From Holophagales bacterium (lineage in GTDB: Bacteria; Acidobacteriota; Thermoanaerobaculia; UBA5066): 64,000 bases of DNA. A model generated the notes under the pieces. The model worked only from the letters and a program-made list of their open reading frames with translations. It was not told the DNA's origin and did no database searches. The position numbers and the translations under genes are program-made. Below are positions 1-10,802 of the stretch, one piece after another (position 1 is the stretch's first letter; the number at the start of each line of letters is the position of its first letter). The stretch spans positions 94,724-158,723 of the forward strand of contig JADJVF010000013.1 of the NCBI GenBank assembly GCA_016716705.1, read 5' to 3'.

Positions 1-149
1 TGGCCCGTCGCCGGAATCCCGGCCGCGAGGGACCAGACGAAGAGCCCGATGTCCACGACGAGGAACGCGAGGACGAGGACGAGCATCGTCCACCCGTTGT
101 GGACCGTCACCGTCGTTTCCCGGTTGACGCTCAGGGTGGTGGGTTTCAT
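1..149 (-). CDS. N-terminus of a single-span membrane protein (partial, possibly SPFH/band-7)
   Basis: The first 49 codons of a gene running off the left edge are visible. ATG at 149 is preceded by a good Shine-Dalgarno (GGGAGG, about 7 bases away). The visible protein has a short polar head of about 20 residues, then a hydrophobic segment at about residues 21-44 that looks like a membrane anchor. A short tail, an Asn-Gly-Trp and then an anchor is a common start for SPFH/band-7 proteins. None of the SPFH domain is inside the window, so that family is only a guess. The gene diverges from the DNA glycosylase gene, with 147 bases between the two starts. Confidence 0.5.
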   Translation of the reverse strand, partial: MKPTTLSVNRETTVTVHNGWTMLVLVLAFLVVDIGLFVWSLAAGIPATG

Positions 150-296
150 GACGGAACCTCCCTTTCGGCTGCTTTCGCAGTGATATCACCGTGAAATACG
201 GACGGTCAAGAGGAAGGTTTCCGGAATGGAGGGGAGGGGCCGGCGTCCCATCGTCTCCGGGTTGCCGTTCGTCGCCCTCGTATCATTCCGGCTCCC

Positions 297-1496
297 ATGA
301 AACGGCCTGTCGAGTTCCTGTCGCTGGACGCGGCGCGCCGCGTCGCGCTGCGGGCCCAGGGGTTCGGAAGGCCGCGCCCGACGAGGGACGTCACCGGAAC
401 CGACGTCGTGAGAACGACTCGCGCGGTCGGCGTTCTGCAGCTCGATTCGGTGAACGTGCTCGTGCGCTCTCACTACCTGCCGGTCTTCTCGCGGCTCGGG
501 CCCTACGCGAGGGACCTGCTGGACCAGGCGGCCTATTCGAGCCGCCGCCGGCTATTCGAGTACTGGGGTCACGCGGCCTCGCTGATTCCCGTGGAGCTGC
601 AGCCCCTTTTTCGCTGGCGGATGGAGCGCGCGAGGAGGGGTGAGGGTTGTTGGGGCAGCCTCGATCGCTTCGGCCGCGAACGTGCGACGTTCTGCAGCGG
701 CGTGCTCGCCGAGATCCGCGACCGCGGTCCGCTCGGGATCTCGGAGCTGGCCGCCGGAGGCGCCCGCAAGGCGGGCTGGTGGGAATGGAGCGAAGGGAAG
801 CTCGCGCTCGAGTGGCTGTTCTGGACGGGCCAGGTCAGCACGCACAGCCGGCGGCATTTCGAGAGGGTCTACGACCTGACCGAGCGCGTGCTGCCCCGTG
901 CGGTGATCGAGGCGCCGACGCCCCCGCCAGCGGAGGCGCAAAGACAGCTGCTGCGCATCGCGGTCACGGCCCTCGGCGTGGCCACCGAGCGAGACCTTGC
1001 CGACTACTTCCGGTTGCCCGCGGCCGACGCCAGGGCGCGTATCGCCGAGCTCGTCGAGTCCGGTGAGCTCGTGTCGGCGGCCGTCGAGGGCTGGGATCGG
1101 CCGGCGTTCCTCGACCCGCGGGCGCGCGCGCCGCGACGGGTCGAGGCGCGGGCCCTCCTCTCCCCGTTCGACTCGCTGGTCTGGGAGCGCGGCCGCGCCG
1201 AGCGGCTGTTCGGCTTTCGCTATCGGCTCGAGATCTACACGCCGTCGCACCGGCGCCTGCACGGCTACTACGTGCTGCCGTTCCTGCTGGGCGACAGGCT
1301 CGTCGGGCGGGTGGACCTGAAGGCGGACCGGGCGCGCGGCGCGCTGCGCGTCGTGCGGGCGCATTGCGAGCCGTGGGCGGAAGAGGCCTCCGTGGCCGGG
1401 CCGCTCAGGGACGAGATCCGGGCGCTCGGCGGGTGGCTCGACCTCGACCGGGTGGTCGTCTCCCGCGCGCGCGGTTTCACGCGCCTGTTGCGCTAG
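297..1496 (+). CDS. ycaQ: YcaQ/AlkX-type DNA glycosylase (crosslink repair)
   Basis: 399-residue protein of the winged-helix YcaQ/HTH_42 family, DNA glycosylases that unhook bulky or interstrand-crosslinked purine adducts. The catalytic strip is present as Q48-L49-D50 inside LQLDSVN. Gln-hydrophobic-Asp is the form found in E. coli YcaQ (AlkX); AlkZ enzymes have Gln-x-Gln. The family's Glu-Tyr-Trp-Gly-His-Ala block follows about 40 residues later. Length is normal for the family. ATG at 297 fits a start just before the first helix; no strong ribosome site is visible. It stands alone, divergent from the membrane protein at 149 and convergent with the propeller gene. The assignment is firm; the exact lesion it repairs cannot be read from sequence. 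Confidence 0.88.
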   Translation: MKRPVEFLSLDAARRVALRAQGFGRPRPTRDVTGTDVVRTTRAVGVLQLDSVNVLVRSHYLPVFSRLGPYARDLLDQAAYSSRRRLFEYWGHAASLIPVELQPLFRWRMERARRGEGCWGSLDRFGRERATFCSGVLAEIRDRGPLGISELAAGGARKAGWWEWSEGKLALEWLFWTGQVSTHSRRHFERVYDLTERVLPRAVIEAPTPPPAEAQRQLLRIAVTALGVATERDLADYFRLPAADARARIAELVESGELVSAAVEGWDRPAFLDPRARAPRRVEARALLSPFDSLVWERGRAERLFGFRYRLEIYTPSHRRLHGYYVLPFLLGDRLVGRVDLKADRARGALRVVRAHCEPWAEEASVAGPLRDEIRALGGWLDLDRVVVSRARGFTRLLR

Positions 1497-1571
1497 CCGC
1501 GCGGTCCAGCCCGGCCAGGCGTCGAGAGCACGGACCTCGCCAGGGGGGTCGTGGCGAGAAGGCGTCCGGCC

Positions 1572-4283
1572 CTACCGGGTCTCGACCCCCTCGGCCGCCG
1601 TCACCTTCAGGGTCCGGGTGCTCTTCTCCTCGCCATACGTCACGGTGACCCGGTATTCGCCGGGCGGGACGTGCCGGTCGGCCGGGAGTCCGCCGTACTC
1701 GTTCCGCAAGTCCTTCGTCGGCTTGAGGTCCCAGGAAACGCGCCCGAGGCCCGGCAGGCCCGGCGCCGTCAGGTTCGCGACGGGCTGCCCGTCGGCGTTT
1801 TCGATCGAGACCTTCACCGGCTCGCCCGTCGCCTCCTTCACCCAGAAGGTCAGGAGCGCGCCCTCCTTAGGGTTTTCTCCGCGAAAGTCGGCCTTGCCAG
1901 CGGAATCCTCCCAGCCGGGGAGGAGGTGCCGCGCCTCGGCGGGGCGCGGCGGGAAGAGGTGGAGCGCCTTGCCCCGCACCGCAGGCGTCAGCTCCTGTAG
2001 CGCGGTGACGTCGTCGACGACGAAGAGGCTCCGGCCGTGCGTCGCGACGACGAGGTCGCGGTCCCGCTCGTGGACGGCGACGTCGTCGACCGGGACCGTC
2101 GGGAGGTCGCCGAGCTTCGACCAGGTCGTCCCGCGGTCGAGGGAGACGTAGAAGCCGTACTCCGTCCCGGCGTAGAGGAGGTCGGGGTTCTTCGGGTCCT
2201 CGCGGATCACGTCGGCGGGCTCGTCCTTCGGGAGATTCCCGGTGACCGAGGTCCACGTCCGGCCGAGGTCGGCGGTTCGCCAGAGGAGCGGCGCGTGGTT
2301 CCCGCTGCGGTAGGCCGAGACCGCGAGATACGCGACCTTCTCGTCGTGCCGTCCCGCCTCGACGCGGGCGATCCACTGCCCCTTCGCGGCCGCGGGAAGG
2401 AAGCCGGTCAGGTCGGTCCACGCCGCCCCGCCGTCCTCGGTGACGTGGAGCCTGCCGTCGTCGGTTCCGGCCCAGAGGAGGCCGGCCTTCCTCGGCGACT
2501 CGGAGAAGGCGTAGACGACGCCGTAGTTCTCGGCGCCGCTCCCGACGGTGCGCATCTTCGAGAACTCCTGCGTCGAGAGGTCGGGGCTGATCGGCGTGAA
2601 CTTCTCGCCCTTCTCCGTCACGCGGAAGACGCGGTTCCCCGCGAGAAACATCGTCCCCTTCTCGTGCCGGCTCGCGAGGAGCGGCGAGTTCCAGTGGAAG
2701 CGGAACGCCGGCTGCCCCTCGGTCGGCTCGGGGCGGAGGTTCTTCACCTGTCCGCTGCCGAGGTGGAAGCGGTGGACGTACCCCTCCTGCGACTCGGCGT
2801 AGACGACGTTGCGGTCTACGGGATCGAAGACGCACCAGAAGCCGTCGCCCCCGCCGACGTCGATCCAGTCGGAGTTGACGACGCCGTCCTTCGAGAAGGT
2901 ACGGCTCGGACCGACCCAGTTCAGGTTGTCCTGCAGTCCGCCGCAGATCCGGTAGGGAGAGGAGTCGTCGAGGGAGATCCGGTAGAACTGCCCCGAAGGG
3001 ATCTTGTCGACGTGGTCCCAGGTCCCGCCCGCGTCGGCGCTCAGGTAGGCGCCGCCGTCGGTCCCGAGGAGGAGGCGCGGCGAGACGGGCTTCTTCTCCG
3101 CCTCCGGCGGCTCTCCCTCCTTCGGCGGGGCGGGCCGGCGCGGGGCGGGGGTCCCGGTGACGACGAGCTCGTGTACGTCGGGGTGGACCTTCTGGAAGAG
3201 GTCCTCGCGGAAGGACTTCCCGCCGTCGTCCGAGACGGAGAGGGCGAAGCCCAGGACGTAGACGCGCTGGTCGTTGACGGGGTCGATCCGGATCTGGCTG
3301 AAGTAGAAGGGGCGCGGGTTCAGGCGCGACGTGCGGACCCAGGTCTCGCCGCCGTCCTCGGAGCGGAAGATCCCGCCCGCGCGGCTCTCGACCTCGTCGA
3401 TCCCGCTCGTCCCTGCCGCGTCGCTCTGGACGACCGCCATGACGACCTTCGGGCTCGCGGCGGTGACGGCGAGGCCGATGCGACCCGTCTGCGCCGGGAG
3501 GCCGTTCGTCAGCTTCTTCCACGTCGCGCCGCCGTCCGTCGAGCGGAAGATGCCCCCTGCATCCCTCCCGCCCGTCAGAGACGTCCCGTACGCGAACGAC
3601 CAGGGAGTCCTCCGTCGCGCGTAGAGCGCCGCGTAGAGGGTGTTCGGGTCGGCGGGGGAGAGGACGACGTCGACGCAGCCGGTGTCGGCATCGTCGGGGA
3701 CGGCGGCCGGGAGAACCTTCGTCCAGCTCTTCCCGCCGTCGGTCGTCCGGTAGAGGCCGCGCTCGCCCCCCTTCGTCCAGAGGCTCCCCGATACGGCGAC
3801 GAAGGCGACGTCGGGGTTCGAAGGGTGGACGCGAATCCGCCCGATGGCGCGGCTCGACTTCAGTCCGGCGCTCGTCCACGTGGATCCGCCGTCCGTCGAG
3901 CGGAAGACGCCGTCGCCGAAGCCGGCGCTGTTGCGGTCCGTCGCCTCGCCCGTCCCGACCCAGATCACCCTCGGGTCCGACGGGGCCACCGCGACGGCGC
4001 CGATCGAGAAGACCTTCTCCTCCTTCATCAGCGGCGAGAAGGTCGCGCCCGCGTTCGTCGTCTTCCAGAGGCCGCCCGTGGCGTGACCGAGATAGAAGGT
4101 AGCCGGATCCTCGGGGTCGACGGCGATCGAGACGACCCGGCCGCCCATGATCGCCGGTCCGATCGAGCGGGCCTTCAGCGCGGCGAGCTGGGCGGAAGGC
4201 GGTGTCGTCGGGAGCGCCGGGGCGGCGGGAGCGGCCGCGGCCTTCGCGGCGAGGAGGAGGCCGGCGGCGAGGAGGGCGCTCAC
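1572..4283 (-). CDS. Secreted sortilin/VPS10-like BNR beta-propeller protein
   Basis: 903-residue exported protein starting at GTG 4283. A signal peptide occupies about residues 1-19, with the cut near Ala-Ala-Ala-Ala-Pro. The body holds at least eight Asp-box motifs (STDGGSTW, TTDGGKSW, STDGGATW, SEDGGETW, SADAGGTW, TEDGGAAW and others), marking a sortilin/VPS10-like propeller of the glycosyl-hydrolase-like BNR kind. The last roughly 80 residues look like a FlgD-type Ig-like fold (PGEYRVTVTYGEE). Such propellers bind peptides or glycans outside the cell, and many have no shown enzyme activity. The start codon overlaps the proC stop as GTGA, so translation is probably coupled to proC. A catalytic role is not supported by anything I can see. 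Confidence 0.88.
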   Translation of the reverse strand: MSALLAAGLLLAAKAAAAPAAPALPTTPPSAQLAALKARSIGPAIMGGRVVSIAVDPEDPATFYLGHATGGLWKTTNAGATFSPLMKEEKVFSIGAVAVAPSDPRVIWVGTGEATDRNSAGFGDGVFRSTDGGSTWTSAGLKSSRAIGRIRVHPSNPDVAFVAVSGSLWTKGGERGLYRTTDGGKSWTKVLPAAVPDDADTGCVDVVLSPADPNTLYAALYARRRTPWSFAYGTSLTGGRDAGGIFRSTDGGATWKKLTNGLPAQTGRIGLAVTAASPKVVMAVVQSDAAGTSGIDEVESRAGGIFRSEDGGETWVRTSRLNPRPFYFSQIRIDPVNDQRVYVLGFALSVSDDGGKSFREDLFQKVHPDVHELVVTGTPAPRRPAPPKEGEPPEAEKKPVSPRLLLGTDGGAYLSADAGGTWDHVDKIPSGQFYRISLDDSSPYRICGGLQDNLNWVGPSRTFSKDGVVNSDWIDVGGGDGFWCVFDPVDRNVVYAESQEGYVHRFHLGSGQVKNLRPEPTEGQPAFRFHWNSPLLASRHEKGTMFLAGNRVFRVTEKGEKFTPISPDLSTQEFSKMRTVGSGAENYGVVYAFSESPRKAGLLWAGTDDGRLHVTEDGGAAWTDLTGFLPAAAKGQWIARVEAGRHDEKVAYLAVSAYRSGNHAPLLWRTADLGRTWTSVTGNLPKDEPADVIREDPKNPDLLYAGTEYGFYVSLDRGTTWSKLGDLPTVPVDDVAVHERDRDLVVATHGRSLFVVDDVTALQELTPAVRGKALHLFPPRPAEARHLLPGWEDSAGKADFRGENPKEGALLTFWVKEATGEPVKVSIENADGQPVANLTAPGLPGLGRVSWDLKPTKDLRNEYGGLPADRHVPPGEYRVTVTYGEEKSTRTLKVTAAEGVETR

Positions 4284-5098
4284 TTTCCCAGCTCCCCGGC
4301 CGCGCGGGCGGCCGTCTCGATGCCGCGGGCGAGGACGGAGCGGATCCGCCCGTCCTCCATCGCGAGGATGCCGGCGATCGTGCAGCCGGCGGGGGTCGTC
4401 ACGTCGTCCTTGAGCGCCGCCGGGTGGCGGCCGGTCACGAGGACCATCTCCGCCGCACCGAGGGCCGCCTGGGCGGCGAGCTCGATGGCCGCCGCGCGCG
4501 GCAGGCCGCGCATGACGCCGCCGTCGGCGAGCGACTCGAGGACGACGTAGATGAACGCCGGGCCGCTCGCCGAGAGGGCGGTCACGGTGTCCATGTGCTT
4601 CTCCTCGAGCTCCATCGTCCGGCCCATCGTCGAGAAGATGTCGAGGGCCACGGCCGCGTGCTCGTCGGTGGCGTGCGCCCCCTTCGAGACGACGGTCATC
4701 CCCTTGCCGATGAAGCAGGGGGTGTTCGGCATCGCCCTCACGACCGGGATCCCCTCGCCGACCGCCTCCTCGATGGCGGCGGTCGAGATGCCGGCGGCGA
4801 TCGAGACGAGGAGGGGCGCGTGCCCGAGCGCCCCTTTCGCCTTGAGGCCGTCGCACGCCTTCGCCACGTCCTTCGGCTTGAGGCAGAGGACGACGATGTC
4901 GGCCCCGCGGGCCGCCTCGGCGTTGTCGGTCGTGCACGCCAGGCCCAGCTCGCCGGAGAGCTTCTCGGCGGTCTGGCGGGTCCGCGCGGTGCACGCGAGC
5001 TGCGACGCCTCGACCTTTCCCGAGCGGAGGAGTCCCCCCGCCAGCGCGCGTCCCATGGTTCCCGAGCCGATGATGGCGATCCGCTTTCCGGTGAGCAT
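4280..5098 (-). CDS. proC: Pyrroline-5-carboxylate reductase
   Basis: 272-residue enzyme, normal ProC length, reducing 1-pyrroline-5-carboxylate to proline with NAD(P)H in the cytoplasm. The N-terminal Rossmann motif is IGSGTMGRAL. The conserved MPNTPCFIGKGMT block and the C-terminal signature (TPAGCTIAGILAMEDGRIRS) are intact. ATG at 5098 has a Shine-Dalgarno (AGGAGA) about 7 bases upstream. Its stop overlaps the start of the beta-propeller gene by four bases, so the two form one transcription unit. It diverges from sucC, with about 110 bases between the starts that must hold both promoters. No frame defects. Confidence 0.95.
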   Translation of the reverse strand: MLTGKRIAIIGSGTMGRALAGGLLRSGKVEASQLACTARTRQTAEKLSGELGLACTTDNAEAARGADIVVLCLKPKDVAKACDGLKAKGALGHAPLLVSIAAGISTAAIEEAVGEGIPVVRAMPNTPCFIGKGMTVVSKGAHATDEHAAVALDIFSTMGRTMELEEKHMDTVTALSASGPAFIYVVLESLADGGVMRGLPRAAAIELAAQAALGAAEMVLVTGRHPAALKDDVTTPAGCTIAGILAMEDGRIRSVLARGIETAARAAGELGK

Positions 5099-5209
5099 TC
5101 GTGCGTCTCCTGTGCCTGAGAAGGACGGGAGGATCGTACTCGACGGGAGCCGGACTAGAATCCGCCCCGCCCGTCCGGGCGAAACGAGATCCGAAGAGGT
5201 GCCTCCGAC

Positions 5210-6378
5210 ATGAAAGTCCACGAGTACCAGGCGAAGGAGATCCTCCGTCGCTACGGTGTCCCGACCCCGACGGGGCACGTCACCGACAGCCCGGAGGAAG
5301 CCCGTCAGATCGCGAAGGACCTGGGCGGCCGGGCCGTCGTGAAGGCCCAGATCCACGCCGGCGGGCGTGGCAAGGGGGGCGGCGTCAAGCTCGCGAAGAC
5401 CCCCGACGAGGCCTTCGAACACGCCAAGGCGATCATCGGCATGCAGCTCGTCACGCACCAGACCGGCCCCGAGGGGCGCAAGGTCAAGAAGGTGCTCGTC
5501 GAGGCGGCGGCCGACATCGCGCAGGAGCTCTACCTCGGGATCACGCTCGACCGGGCCATCGGCAAGCCGGTCCTCATGGCGTCGAAGTTCGGCGGCATGG
5601 AGATCGAGGAGGTCGCCCACAAGGACCCGACGGCGATCCTGAAGGAGCCGTTCGACGCGATCGCCGGCCTCCAGCCCTTCCAGGCGCGCAAGGTCGCCTA
5701 CGCGCTCGGGCTGACGGGGGAGACGCACAAGAAGGCGGTCCCCTTCCTCTCGCCCTCGCGAAGGCCTACGTCGAGACGGACTGCTCGCTGGCCGAGATCA
5801 ACCCGCTGATGATCACCGGCTCGGGCGACGTCGTGGCGCTCGACGCCAAGATGAACTTCGACGACAACGCCCTCTTCCGGCACCTCGACATCAAGGAGTA
5901 CCGGGACCTCGACGAGGAGGACCCGCTCGAGGTCGAGGCGTCGAAGTTCAACCTCAACTACATCAAGCTCGACGGCAACGTCGGCTGCATGGTGAACGGC
6001 GCGGGCCTGGCGATGTCGACGATGGACATCATCCAGTACGCCGGCGGGAGCCCCGCGAACTTCCTCGACGTGGGCGGCGGGGCCAACGAGGAGCAGGTCC
6101 GCAACGCGATGCGGATCATCCTCTCGGACCCGAACGTCAAGGGCGTCCTCATCAACATCTTCGGCGGCATCATGCGCTGCGACATCATCGCCAGCGGCGT
6201 CGTGAAGGCGGTGAAGGAGATCGGCTGCACCATCCCCGTCGTCGTCCGCCTCGAGGGGACGAACGTGGAGGAAGGCAAGACGATCCTGCGCGACTCCGGC
6301 CTCGCCGTCATCCCGGCCGACGGGATGAAGGACGCCGCGGAGAAGATCATCGCCGCGGTCGCGAAGGGGGGGAACTGA
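5210..6378 (+). CDS. sucC: Succinyl-CoA synthetase (ADP/GDP-forming) beta subunit, one frame break
   Basis: Beta subunit of succinyl-CoA synthetase, the substrate-level phosphorylation step of the TCA cycle. The ATP-grasp domain (MKVHEYQAKEILRRYGVPTP to about residue 180) is in one frame. The rest (ETDCSLAEINPLM, then the CoA-ligase half with VGCMVNGAGLAMSTMDII and NIFGGIMRCD) is in the next frame. One base is missing between about 5738 and 5755, near CCCCTTCCTCTCGCCCTCGC. Restoring it gives 389 residues, matching the usual 388. The gene is essential in most aerobes and both halves are perfectly conserved, so a consensus error is far likelier than a pseudogene. The stop is one base before the sucD start. 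Confidence 0.93.
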
Positions 6379-6379
6379 G

Positions 6380-7258
<879 letters not shown>

Positions 7259-7285
7259 ACCTTCCCGCGGAAACGGATCTCCTCG

Positions 7286-7313
7286 AGAGCCCCGGCCGAA
7301 CGGCCGGGGCTCT
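7286..7313 (+). terminator. Hairpin terminator after sucCD
   Basis: Perfect 12-bp stem, AGAGCCCCGGCC pairing with GGCCGGGGCTCT around a GAAC tetraloop, starting 28 bases after the sucD stop. The following tract is only TTTCGCTC, so the uridine run is short, as is usual in high-GC genomes. Confidence 0.75.
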
Positions 7314-7337
7314 TTCGCTCTCCCCGGTCCTTCCTTC

Positions 7338-7404
7338 GATGGAGGGGAGGCTCCATCGGTGCCGCGGGGAGGCTCGTGGCGAGTCTCCACCCCCGTGGGG
7401 AGAC
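7338..7404. repeat. Dispersed two-hairpin intergenic repeat, copy A
   Basis: Intergenic block beginning TGGAGGGGAGGC that matches 48916-48975 in order and spacing. It has a first hairpin (GGCTCC-ATC-GGTGCC, one mismatch) and a second hairpin (GGGGAGGCTC with GAGTCTCC around GTGGC). It ends about 40 bases before the kinase start at 7445. It looks like a REP/BIME-type element. See the finding for the paired base changes. Confidence 0.55.
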
Positions 7405-7444
7405 GTGCAATCCGGGCACCCTCCGCCCTGTAAGATTCGCGAGA

Positions 7445-10286
7445 ATGTCCGGGCCGGCGGAGAAGAAACGGAGCCCGACGGGGGGCGGCGGCGGCGTGTC
7501 TGCGGGCGAGCACAGCGACCCGACGGTGCCGCTGCCGTCCTCTGGGTCGGACACGCCGGACACGGACACCGAAGACACCCTTCCCGGGCAGGCCGTTCCA
7601 GCCCGCGCCGGCAGACCCGACGTCCTGATTGCCGGCTACCGGATCCTCCGCGTGATCGGCGAGGGGGGGATGGGGACGGTCTACGAAGCGGAGCAGGAGC
7701 GGCCGCGCCGGATCGTCGCCCTCAAGATGATCAAGCCAGGCCTGGCCACCGCCGCCCTGCTCAGGAGGTTCGAGCAGGAGGCGCACGCGCTGGGGCGGCT
7801 CCGCCACCCGGGGATCGCGCAGATCTACGAGGCCGGGATGGCGGACGCGGGGCACGGCCCCCAGCCGTACTTCGCGATGGAGTTCGTGACGGGGCGCCCC
7901 CTCGACCAGTACGTGACGGAGAGGAATCCCGGCGTCCGCGAGCGGCTCGACCTCGTCGCCCGCATCTGCGACGCCGTGCACCACGCCCACCAGAAGGGGA
8001 TCATCCACCGCGACCTGAAGCCCGGGAACATCCTCGTCGAGGATTCGGGCCAGCCCCGGGTCCTCGACTTCGGCCTGGCGCGCGTCACCGACTCGGACAT
8101 CCAGGCCACGATGCAGACCGACGTCGGCCAGATCGTCGGAACGCTCCCGTACATGAGTCCCGAGCAGGTCCTGGGAGACCCGCTCGCGCTCGACACGCGC
8201 AGCGACGTCTACGCGCTCGGGGTCCTCCTCTACCTCGTCCTGGCGGGCCACCTGCCGTACGACCTCAAGAAGGCGCACCTGGCCGAGTGCATTCGTGTCA
8301 TCCGCGAGGTGGACCCGAGCCCGCTCGGCACGGTGAGCCGGGAGTTCCGCGGCGACGTCGAGACGATTGCCGCCCGGGCGCTCGAGAAGGAGAAGGAGCG
8401 GCGTTACCAGTCGGCCGCGGAGCTCGGCTCGGACCTGCGCCGCCACCTCTCCCACGAGCCGATCGTGGCGCGCCCCGCGAGCGCGGCGTACCAGCTCGGC
8501 AAGTTCGCGCGGCGCAACCGGACCCTCGTGGCCGGGGCGGCCGCCACCGTCCTCGCGCTCGTCGCCGGGGTCGGCGTCAGCTCGTGGCAGGCGGTCCGGG
8601 CTCGGCGGGCCGAGGGGCTCGCCACCTCGCGACTCGCCCAGACGCAGGAGGCGCGCGCCGGGGGGGCCCCGGGGGGGGGGGGGCGGGGGGGGGGGGGGGG
8701 GGGGGGGGGGGAGGGGGGGGGGGGGGGGAGGGGGGGGGGGGGGGGGAGGGGGCGGGAGGGGGGCGGGGGGGGGGGGGGGGGGCGCGAGGCGGTGAACGCC
8801 TTCCTCAAGGAGATGCTCTCGTCGGTCGACCCGTCGGAGATGAAGGGGAAGGACGTGACCGTCCGGCGGGTGCTCGACGAGGCGGCTGGAAAGGTCGGAG
8901 GCGGCTCGCTCCGGGAGCAGCCCGAGGTCGAGGCCTCCGTCCGGACCACGCTGGGGAAGACCTACCAGGCCCTCGGCCTCCTCGCCGAGGCGGAGCCCCA
9001 CCTGAGGCAGGCCCTCGAGATACGCAAGCGCGTCCTCGGCCCCGAGCACCCCGACGTGGCCGCCAGCCTGAACGACCTCGCCTCGCTCCTCCACGACCGA
9101 GGGAAGCGGGCGGAGGCCGAGCCGCTCTACCGGGAGGCGCTCCGGATCCGGAAGAAGGCCCTCGGCCCCGGACACCTCGACACGTCCGCCACACTGAACG
9201 ACCTCGGCCTCCTGCTGAAGCAGCAGGGCGACCTGGACGGGGCCGAGGCGATGTACCGCGAGTCGCTCGCGATCAAGCGGAGGAGCCTCGGCGAGGCCCA
9301 CGGGGACCTGGCGCAGGCGATCAACAACATGGCGCAGCTCCTCCAGGCCCGGGGGACCTGAAGGGAGCCGAGACGCTCCACCGCGAGGCGCTCGCCATGC
9401 GCCGCACCGTCTTCGGCCCGGAGCACCCCGACGTCCTCGCCAGCCTGAACAACCTCGGCGCGAACCTTTTCGCGCAGGGGGACGTCGCGGGGGCCGAGGC
9501 GCTGGCCCGTGAGGTGCTCGCGGTGAGGCGGAGGACGCTCGACGAGAACCATCCGGACCTCGCCATGGCCCTCAACAACCTCGGGGCGTACCTGCGGGTC
9601 GAGGGCAAGCTGGCGGAGGCCGAGCCGCTCCAGCGCGAGGCGCTCGCGATCTGGCGGAAGGCGCTCGGCAACGAGCACCCCGACGTGGCGAGCGCGGCGA
9701 GCAACCTCGCGTTCGTCCTGCACGAGAAGGGGGACCCGGCAGGGGCCGAGGTTCTCCAGCGCGAGGCTCTGGCGATCCGCGTCAAGGTCTACGGCGAGGG
9801 AGCCTCCAGGTCGCCCGGACCCTGGGCCCCCTCGGCCCCATCCTCCTCGACGAGGGCAAGCTCGAGGAGGCCGAGACGCTGCTCCGCAGGGCGCTCGAGA
9901 TCCGCGTCGAGAAGCTCCCGCCCCGCCACGTCGACACGGCCGTCGCGCAGGCCGACCTGGCCCGGGCGCTGAACGCCCGGGGCAAGTTCGACGAGGCCCG
10001 GGCGCTGGCCGCGGAAGCCCTCTCCATCCGCGAGGAGAAGCTGCCCGCGGGCCACTGGACGCGCTTCGAGGCGCAGAGCCTCCTCGGCGAGGCGCTCGCC
10101 GGGCAGGGGAAGCTCGCCGAGGCCGAGGCGCTCCTCCTCCCCGCGTACGAAGGCCTGAGGGCGAGCGCGGCGGTCTCGCCGTGGAAGAAGAGGGCCGCGC
10201 GCGAGCGGATCGTGCGGCTCTACGAGGCGTGGGGCCGCCCGGAGGCGGCAGCGGCCTGGCGGGCGAAGGAGACGGCGCCTCTCTGA
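7445..10286 (+). CDS. Membrane Ser/Thr protein kinase with C-terminal TPR array, two frame breaks
   Basis: Hanks-type kinase: glycine loop GEGGMG (72-77), ATP lysine K94, HRDLKPGN with catalytic D190, and DFG at D208. A single membrane span lies at about residues 360-381, so the kinase is cytoplasmic and the TPRs probably outside. The TPRs are the 42-residue tetratricopeptide-10 type (GPEHPDVAASLNDLASLL and variants), about nine units. Frame breaks, one base missing each time, fall near 9350 (a GGGGG run) and near 9793. Corrected length is about 947 residues. The linker between span and TPRs is replaced by a nearly pure G tract at 8660-8782 that stays in frame. ATG 7445 was chosen over an in-frame ATG at 7376 that lies in the repeat region. 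This domain plan is common in Acidobacteriota and Planctomycetes. The ligand is unknown. Confidence 0.88.
8660..8782. repeat. 123-base near-homopolymeric G tract inside the kinase gene
   Basis: About 112 of 123 bases are G, with a CCCC block near the start and scattered single C or A. It encodes a Gly/Arg/Glu stretch where relatives carry a charged Ala/Glu/Arg coiled linker. The reading frame is the same on both sides. An assembly or base-calling artefact is the best reading. Confidence 0.85.
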
Positions 10287-10388
10287 GCTCGGACGGCCTC
10301 CGCACCGGCCCGGCAAGGCCGGGCGCGTCGGACGTGCTCGAACGCGCGTTCGTCCCGCGGCGGAGCGTGTCGTAAACTCCCGCGCCTT

Positions 10389-10802
10389 ATGGAAAAGACT
10401 TTCGCGATCATCAAGCCCGACGCCGTCGAAGCGAAGAACGCCGGGAAGATCCTCGCCCGCATGGAGGCCGAGGGCTTCCGCGTCGTGGCGATGAAGTTCC
10501 ACCGGATCACGAAGGGCGAGGCCGAGGGCTTCTACGCCGAGCACGCCGGCAAGGGCTTCTTCGGCTCCCTCGTCGCCTACATGACGTCGGGCCCGGTCTT
10601 CGTCGCCGTCCTCGAGCGGGAGAACGCCGTCGCCCACTGGCGCGCCGTCATGGGCGCCACGAACCCCGCCAACGCCGACGAGGGGACGATCCGCAAGGAG
10701 TTCGGCCAGTCGATCGAGCGCAACGCCTCGCACGGCTCGGCCAACCTCGCCGACGCCGCCCGCGAGGTGACGTTCTTCTTCTCCCAGGCCGAGCTGCTCT
10801 AG
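10389..10802 (+). CDS. ndk: Nucleoside diphosphate kinase
   Basis: 137-residue NDK, which moves the gamma phosphate from ATP to other NDPs through a phosphohistidine. The active-site histidine is H115 in RNASHGSAN. The N-terminal IIKPDAV and central GPVFVAVLE blocks are canonical and the length is standard. ATG at 10389. No gene is close enough upstream for an operon. A strong hairpin 33 bases after the stop should end the transcript. It is convergent with the TPR gene whose stop lies at 10799-10801, overlapping the last bases of ndk on the opposite strand. Confidence 0.97.
   Translation: MEKTFAIIKPDAVEAKNAGKILARMEAEGFRVVAMKFHRITKGEAEGFYAEHAGKGFFGSLVAYMTSGPVFVAVLERENAVAHWRAVMGATNPANADEGTIRKEFGQSIERNASHGSANLADAAREVTFFFSQAELL

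Noticed and set aside
1867..3879. Long open frames opposite or beside the propeller, pfa and carB genes
   Set aside because: High GC leaves few stops in shadow frames. These translations are rich in Arg, Pro, Gly and Ala and show no family motifs.
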